DNA of 16,884 nucleotides. Source: a bacterium (GTDB taxonomy: Bacteria > AUK180). Below, piece after piece: positions 11,778 to 16,884 of this stretch. The DNA is taken from contig JAGGYO010000032.1 in assembly GCA_021162505.1 (NCBI GenBank), positions 1 to 16,884 on the forward strand, read 5' to 3'. Under the pieces are notes generated by a model. That model saw only the letters and a list, made by a program, of their open reading frames with translations, had not been told where the DNA came from and did no database searches. A program made the translations under genes and the position numbers. Positions within the stretch are counted from its first letter, which is position 1. Every line of letters starts with the position of its first letter.

Positions 11778-14700
11778 ATGAAAAAGTTATTTTTAATTTT
11801 TTTACTTATTTTCACTTTAAGTTTTATTTATAGTGATATTATAATTTCTGAAATATGTGATTATTATGAAGATTACACTGCTAGATATGTCGAGATATAC
11901 AATCCGACTGACTCTACAGTAGATCTAACAAATTATGTGCTCAATGTATATATCAATGCTAATAGCACAATAGGTGCTACATTTGATTTTACCGGAACTT
12001 TAGCTTCAGGGGAAGCGAAAGTGGTAACTCAGGATGCGACTGCATTCAATACTGCGTTCGGAAAAACTGCCGACTGGGACTGGACTTTTAACAACGGTAA
12101 CGGGGATGATACCTTCGAACTCGTAAATAATGGTACACCCATTGATATCTATGGTGTGATTGGAACAGATGGTTCGGGACAACCATGGGAATATACTGAC
12201 AGAGTCGTTACTAGAAATGCCGATATAGGTGATGGCGTAACGACCCTTAATTTGTCGCAATGGACAATTGGTCCCAATGACAGTTCTGCAGCAGCAACTC
12301 CTCAAACCCATGTTTGTAATTTTCCCTCTGCCGGTTCTACTTGTAATGATTCGGATACAACTCCACCGGATTGGGCATCTTCCGGTGTTTCAAATATTGT
12401 TGTAACAAATTCAAGCGCAAGCTCTGTTGATCTCTCATGGGATGCAGCAGCAGATACGGATCAGGACACACAACCTGTGGTCTATGATATTTATAGGGAT
12501 ACAACAAGTTCAGTGGATACATCAACTGCAACCGTTGTTACTTCCAATATTTCAGCTACTACTTATACAGACAGTACTGTATCGGCTGGTACAACTTATT
12601 ATTATAAGGTTGTATCAAAAAACTGTGTACCTCTTGAAAGAGAGGCATCTGACGAGGTAGAAGCTGCAGTTCCGATCTTAGCAACTACTTCAACAATTTA
12701 CGATATTCAATATACTGCAGCCGTAGGAACAGGATGTTATGATTCTCCTGATAGTGGAACTACACAAATCGTGACAGGTATTGTCACAGCAATTGGAACA
12801 GGCAAATATGCAATTGCAGAATCAAGTGGTGTTTGGCACGGGATATATGTATATGATCCAGGGAATACTCCATCTATTGGTGATTCAATCACCATCGATG
12901 CTTTGGTTTCAGAATATCATGGCTTAACCGAAATTAAGAATGTAACTTCATATGTTGTAAACTCTATTGGTAATCCTGTTTATCCTGCTGTTACCGAAAC
13001 GATTGAAAATATTGGAAATAATTTACCCGGCGCTGGCTGTGGTTTAACCGATGAATCTTATGAGGGTGTTCTTGTAACATTTTATAATGTTGAGGTAAGT
13101 TCTACAACTGGTGCACATGGATATTGGAGAATAAAGGATCAAGCCGGAACAATGGAACTTGATTGTGATGATAATTTCTATCATGCAATTATGACCAATG
13201 GACAGACAATCACTCAACTTACAGGTGTTCTTCTTTACGGATATGATAGATATAGATTAAATCCGAGAAGCTCATCAGATATTAATACTGCTGCTGCCGG
13301 AGCTTGTAATGACTCCGACATGACTCCACCGGATTGGGCGGTTACTACCGTTTCAAATATTACTTATACTAATTCTACCTCCACATCTGTTTCCCTTTCA
13401 TGGGATACAGCAACTGATACTGATCAAAATACGCAACCGGTTACATATGATCTTTATAGAAATACAACAACTCCTGTGAATACATCAACAGCAACGCTTG
13501 TATCTTCTGATCAAACAGGAACTACATATAATGATACAGGATTAACAGCTGAAACAACTTATTATTATAGAGTCGTAGCAAAGAACTGTGTGCCTTTGGC
13601 ACTTCTTGCTACAGATGAATTGAATATTACTACACCTGCATCAGGTGGAATGGACATTTATACTGTTCAATTCAATAATTCTGTTGCCGGTTCGGGAGAT
13701 GATTGTTATTCATCTTCTGAAAATGGAAATGTTGTAACACTTACAGGCGTTGTTATGACTGATGGTTTTGATAAATATTTTATTGCCGATGGCGTTGGCG
13801 CATGGCATGGTGTTTATGTTTATGATTATACCAATAAACCTGCATTAGGGGATGAGGTAACAATTACCGGTACAGTGGATGAGTTTAGTGGACTTACTGA
13901 AATTCAGAATGTAACTTCATATACAAATAACGGGGCTTCGACTGTTTATGATTCAGCTACTGTAACTGTTGAAGCTATTGGCGGCGCAGGTGGTGAGGTT
14001 GCTTGTAATGCCACTACCGAAGCATACGAAGGTGTTCTTGTAACATTATATAATGTTGAGGTCTCCTCTGCCACGGGAAATCACGGTTATTGGAGAATTA
14101 AGGATCAAACAGGTACCAAAGAAATTGACATTGACGATACAATATATCACGCCGATATGCCACTTGGACAAGTGATTGATCAAATTACAGGATTTGTTTC
14201 CTATGGTTTTGGTATTTATACGATTAACCCTCGTTCGGCATCCGATATAGTTACGGGTTGTGCAGCAGATGTAACGGCACCGACTTGGGGTGGTGGTTCA
14301 GGTATTGCAGCTGCAGATCCAGGCACAGGAACAACATTGAATATTACATGGAATGCCGCAACAGATACTGAGAATCCTGTAATTTATGATATTTATAGAA
14401 ATACAACGAGCCCTGTTGATACTGCAACCGCGACTTTGGCTGCTTCCGATCAAACAGGAACAAGTTATTCAGATACGGGATTGACAAAAGATCAGATCTA
14501 TTATTATAGAGTTGTAGCAAAAAACTGTGTACCATTGAGTACTTTATCTTCTGATGAAGCAAGTGGTACACCCACATTGAATGTAACCTTAACATCAATT
14601 TGTGATGTTCAGGCATTCGATGACACGGATCCCAATTCGCCTGCTTGCTCATTAAAAGTTGGACAAGATGTATGGATCAAAGGTATTGCTACGGTTGATG

Positions 14701-16460
14701 CTGGTATATTCGGTTTATCGGGCACATCAATCTATGTTCAGACACAAGGCGGTTGTGGTGTAAATGTATTCAATTATGATACCCTTAATATTTCAGAAGG
14801 TGATTCTGTTACAGTATTCGGTAATGTTGAAGAATATAGAGGCACTACCGAAGTCAAGGTTTCAGATTCAACTACATTTACAATAACACCCTCAGGAACG
14901 CTTATTACACCTGAATATGTAAATACAACATTAGATGAAAACTGGCAAGATATCGAAGCAAAAGAGGGACAGCTTATAACATTTACAGGTGTTATAACCT
15001 ATATTGATAAAACATCAAATAGAAATAAATTAGGTGTTCAGGATGCAACAGATGTTGATTCCTATGGAATCACGGTATTCTGGTATGATGGTACAGGGAA
15101 TATTACCTGGGATGCTGTTTCTGACTTTACTTTGGGAGAAACGATAACAGTTATAGGTATTGTTGGGCAACACGACTATGATTCTTGGTATACCGGTTAT
15201 TATCAAATATTACCAAGGAAGCAAAGTGATATACAAAAGGTTGTAAATCTTGAGATCTCAGGGAATCTTTATTCACATGGAAGTGGATGGGGAACGGATA
15301 CGGCTGTTGCAGGCACAAATGTTTCATTATTTAAAAATAACAGTATATTGGAATTGGTAACCAATCCTAATAAAGTTGCAACGGTTCTTTCCGGTGCAAC
15401 CGGTGATTTTGCTTTCACAAGTGGAATTGAACAAGGTGCTACTTATATTGTATTTCCAGAACCGAATGCCGATAGTTTCTCTCCTGCATTATCTCATTAT
15501 ATTCCGGGAGTAACATCCGGCTATTATCCTGTAATTGGGAATATTCATGCTAGTGTAACTGACGTTGTTGTTGATATGGTTGATCCGGTTCAAATGGTCA
15601 CTCCTAATAGTCAAAGTTTTGCAAATACGGTAACATTAACTTGGAGTCTTTATACCGGCAATGCAATAACAGACAACTGGACATTTGGTAATCCAACATC
15701 GGTATCCTATGTTATTTCCGTTTATATTGGTAATGATACATCACCTGTCATTTATACAGGTTTGGGTGTTGATGCTACATCATATACAAATGTTTTCGTA
15801 CTACCGGGTGAATACAGATACTATGTTTTTGCCGATGCTTATAATTATGCAGGTGGTGGTAATACGATCCCAATGGCAATGACGGATATTCAAAACACTT
15901 TTTATGTAACAAATGGTACTCCTCCGGAGATATCTTCTTTGAATGTAGTTGATAATCAAACCCTTGAAATTACATATTCCGAAACCGTTACCACGGCTAC
16001 TGCAGAGAATGTTGATAATTATATTGTTACACCCGGAAGTATATCACCTCTTTCTGCAACGAAAACGAGTGCTACGAAAGTTACTTTGACTTTCAGTATA
16101 CCATTGAGTACCGGTGATTATACTTTAACCATAACCGGTGTTCAAGATACCGATGGTAATTCCATTGAATTCGGAAGCAAAAATAGTGAGAATTTCACCA
16201 TATCTGAAGCCGGTCTTACTGCTGTAAAACTATATCCTAATCCCGTTAATTCAAATACTGATGAAAATATTACAATTGCAGGGCTCTCAGGTACCGGTTC
16301 GGTCTCAATTTATGATGCCGGTGGAAACCTTGTTGAGAAAGACGACTATGATACTACATCATTAGTGTTTGATATTTCAGGATATTCAGCAGGTATTTAT
16401 TTCTATGTAATTAAGAATGATACAGATACAATAACAGGAAAATTCGCAGTAGTAAAATAA
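11778..16460 (+). CDS. Giant secreted multidomain protein: lamin-tail, FN3 and OB-like repeats, type IX sorting tail
   Basis: 1560 residues. A signal peptide (1-19) leads into a lamin-tail domain (20-170: IIISEICDYYED, RYVEIYNPTDSTVDL). FN3 domains at about 195-298, 514-618 and 830-932 each hold a conserved KNCVPL. Two OB-like domains of the type attached to extracellular nucleases (305-503, 625-825) are followed by a divergent third (935-1155). A carboxypeptidase-regulatory-like beta domain (1157-1268), another FN3-like domain (1270-1378) and an SbsA-type Ig-like domain (1380-1476) come next. The end is a Por-type sorting domain (1483-1560: VKLYPNPVNS, GSVSIYDAGGNLV, SAGIYFYVI). I see no nuclease or other catalytic domain. 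It is probably a surface or matrix protein. Cys pairs C320/C421 and C643/C743 may form disulfides. A terminator follows. Confidence 0.9.
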   Translation: MKKLFLIFLLIFTLSFIYSDIIISEICDYYEDYTARYVEIYNPTDSTVDLTNYVLNVYINANSTIGATFDFTGTLASGEAKVVTQDATAFNTAFGKTADWDWTFNNGNGDDTFELVNNGTPIDIYGVIGTDGSGQPWEYTDRVVTRNADIGDGVTTLNLSQWTIGPNDSSAAATPQTHVCNFPSAGSTCNDSDTTPPDWASSGVSNIVVTNSSASSVDLSWDAAADTDQDTQPVVYDIYRDTTSSVDTSTATVVTSNISATTYTDSTVSAGTTYYYKVVSKNCVPLEREASDEVEAAVPILATTSTIYDIQYTAAVGTGCYDSPDSGTTQIVTGIVTAIGTGKYAIAESSGVWHGIYVYDPGNTPSIGDSITIDALVSEYHGLTEIKNVTSYVVNSIGNPVYPAVTETIENIGNNLPGAGCGLTDESYEGVLVTFYNVEVSSTTGAHGYWRIKDQAGTMELDCDDNFYHAIMTNGQTITQLTGVLLYGYDRYRLNPRSSSDINTAAAGACNDSDMTPPDWAVTTVSNITYTNSTSTSVSLSWDTATDTDQNTQPVTYDLYRNTTTPVNTSTATLVSSDQTGTTYNDTGLTAETTYYYRVVAKNCVPLALLATDELNITTPASGGMDIYTVQFNNSVAGSGDDCYSSSENGNVVTLTGVVMTDGFDKYFIADGVGAWHGVYVYDYTNKPALGDEVTITGTVDEFSGLTEIQNVTSYTNNGASTVYDSATVTVEAIGGAGGEVACNATTEAYEGVLVTLYNVEVSSATGNHGYWRIKDQTGTKEIDIDDTIYHADMPLGQVIDQITGFVSYGFGIYTINPRSASDIVTGCAADVTAPTWGGGSGIAAADPGTGTTLNITWNAATDTENPVIYDIYRNTTSPVDTATATLAASDQTGTSYSDTGLTKDQIYYYRVVAKNCVPLSTLSSDEASGTPTLNVTLTSICDVQAFDDTDPNSPACSLKVGQDVWIKGIATVDAGIFGLSGTSIYVQTQGGCGVNVFNYDTLNISEGDSVTVFGNVEEYRGTTEVKVSDSTTFTITPSGTLITPEYVNTTLDENWQDIEAKEGQLITFTGVITYIDKTSNRNKLGVQDATDVDSYGITVFWYDGTGNITWDAVSDFTLGETITVIGIVGQHDYDSWYTGYYQILPRKQSDIQKVVNLEISGNLYSHGSGWGTDTAVAGTNVSLFKNNSILELVTNPNKVATVLSGATGDFAFTSGIEQGATYIVFPEPNADSFSPALSHYIPGVTSGYYPVIGNIHASVTDVVVDMVDPVQMVTPNSQSFANTVTLTWSLYTGNAITDNWTFGNPTSVSYVISVYIGNDTSPVIYTGLGVDATSYTNVFVLPGEYRYYVFADAYNYAGGGNTIPMAMTDIQNTFYVTNGTPPEISSLNVVDNQTLEITYSETVTTATAENVDNYIVTPGSISPLSATKTSATKVTLTFSIPLSTGDYTLTITGVQDTDGNSIEFGSKNSENFTISEAGLTAVKLYPNPVNSNTDENITIAGLSGTGSVSIYDAGGNLVEKDDYDTTSLVFDISGYSAGIYFYVIKNDTDTITGKFAVVK
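12342..14573 (+). repeat. Tandem FN3-OB repeat units inside the giant gene
   Basis: Unit 1 is 12342-13304 and unit 2 is 13305-14258, about 960 bp each, both starting at the cysteine of a CNDSD segment. Unit 3 keeps only the FN3 part (14259-14573). DNA similarity is still obvious, for example GGTGTTCTTGTAACATT in both OB parts (from about 13065 and 14030) and TATTATTATA before each KNC codon block. This points to internal duplication. Confidence 0.8.
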
Positions 16461-16470
16461 GATAACTTAT

Positions 16471-16492
16471 AGGGGGGCATTTTTGTCCCCCT
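16471..16492 (+). terminator. Hairpin terminator after the giant surface-protein gene
   Basis: AGGGGGGCA (16471-16479) pairs with TGTCCCCCT (16484-16492) around a T4 loop, with one G-T pair, followed by GTTTT. It starts 10 nt after the stop and resembles the G-run hairpin after the HU gene. Confidence 0.75.
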
Positions 16493-16830
16493 GTTTTCAC
16501 ATGGAGCTAATAAATTCTTGGTTCAAAGGTTTACCCAGCACCGTGAAACTGGTGCGGGGTGAAATGTTCAAAAGTTCCACATTCAGGAGATTTAATCTTT
16601 ATATTTTATTTATTCTCAGTGTGCTCTGCCTGCCTGTGCGTGCTTGCACGCAGACAGGCGTCTCTTCGGTGAGATCCATCTGAATGACAGAAAAAAAAGA
16701 TAATGGCATAGAAAAGATTGTTTTGCAATGGCATTCTTTTAACTCAATATGACAGATTTAAAATCAAATTTTCATATTTAACCAATGTAATTGTATTATA
16801 ACAATTACTATTTTTAATAAGAGTATTCTT
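16493..16830. other. Non-coding tail region with GC-rich hairpins
   Basis: I find no credible gene here. The region contains two hairpins far richer in GC than the surroundings (16534-16559 and 16632-16659), a small TCTC/GAGA stem (16661-16674), then plain AT-rich DNA. TATAAC at 16797-16802 could be a -10 for a gene beginning at 16831. One 66-codon frame spans the hairpins but has no ribosome binding site and no sensible composition. Confidence 0.5.
16632..16674. repeat. REP-like GC-rich stem-loop cluster
   Basis: GCCTGTGCGTGC (16632-16643) pairs with GCACGC (16646-16651) and ACAGGC (16654-16659), leaving an AG bulge and a tiny loop. TCTC-TTCGGT-GAGA (16661-16674) follows at once, then ATCTGAATGACAG. 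The palindromic, GC-rich, intergenic character resembles dispersed REP-type elements; the copy number cannot be seen in one window. Confidence 0.45.
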
Positions 16831-16884
16831 ATGTCTGAATTAAAATTTAAAAAAAGATCCCATTGATTTTGATTTGGATATATG
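16831..16884 (+). pseudogene. Possible 5' end of a gene interrupted at an A7 run (partial, runs off the window)
   Basis: From ATG 16831 the frame reads MSELKFKKRSH and then stops at 16864-16866. A purine stretch AAGAG (16819-16823) is a modest ribosome binding site. If one A of the A7 run at 16849-16855 is skipped, the frame stays open to the window end and reads MSELKFKKDPIDFDLDI, a natural-looking N-terminus. It could be a frameshifted gene, a site of slippage, a sequencing indel or a chance frame. Only the downstream sequence can tell. Confidence 0.3.

Noticed and set aside
12342..14573. Giant-gene repeats considered as a sign of misassembly
   Set aside because: The units differ clearly in sequence and keep the reading frame throughout, consistent with an old internal duplication.
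11778..16460. Giant protein considered as an active extracellular nuclease
   Set aside because: The accessory domains fit, but I found no endonuclease/exonuclease/phosphatase motifs anywhere in the 1560 residues.
16483..16683. A 66-codon plus-strand frame after the last terminator
   Set aside because: It starts inside the terminator hairpin, has no ribosome binding site, and its sequence simply reads through the GC-rich palindromes.

Overview
The window is AT-rich bacterial chromosome from an organism that very probably has an outer membrane. It encodes a PorV/PorQ-like outer-membrane barrel, a 1560-residue secreted protein that ends in a type IX secretion (Por-type) C-terminal sorting domain, and an S-layer-homology (SLH) protein. 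That combination fits an FCB-group or neighbouring candidate-phylum bacterium. I cannot assign a phylum from the sequence alone. I see no phage, transposase, CRISPR array or rRNA.

Layout. (1) 71-425: a promoter, a possible 23-residue leader peptide and a small two-helix membrane protein. (2) 580-4131, plus strand: a tightly packed surface-glycan operon with a GT4 glycosyltransferase, a polyprenyl-phosphate sugar-1-phosphate transferase, a small helical protein and a YhcC/YtqA-type radical SAM enzyme. (3) 7529-4193, minus strand: a five-gene operon with 3-7 bp gaps and one ATGA overlap. It encodes GAF-HD-GYP, SLH-coiled coil-membrane anchor, coiled coil-winged helix, FHA, and an NFACT-R protein that lacks the NFACT-N half. 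This is the least conventional gene set here. (4) 7536-7935: a divergent non-coding region with hairpins and a duplicated palindrome. (5) 7936-9708, plus strand: gpsA, HU, a strong terminator, a MerR-type HTH gene and tRNA-Pro(GGG), whose anticodon loop reads as 8 nt. (6) 10527-9799, minus strand: an ArsR-type regulator flanked by AATTGACC-type repeats, then a small membrane protein. (7) 10759-16492, plus strand: porV-like gene, a (TAGA)5 microsatellite, the giant multidomain secreted protein and a terminator. (8) 16493-16884: non-coding DNA with GC-rich hairpins unlike the rest of the window, then a possible gene start interrupted at an A7 run.

How the parts relate. Regions 2, 3 and 7 all concern the cell envelope: glycan building, a wall tether with signalling modules, and a secreted surface protein beside a porV-like gene. 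gpsA supplies glycerol-3-phosphate for phospholipid.

A signal running through the window is promoter architecture. At four transcription-unit heads (580, 7529, 7936, 10161) a -10 hexamer ends only 5-6 nt before the ATG and there is no Shine-Dalgarno. This predicts leaderless mRNAs and moves three gene starts downstream of the longest open frame. HU, porV, arsR and the inner genes of the minus-strand operon use ordinary Shine-Dalgarno sites.
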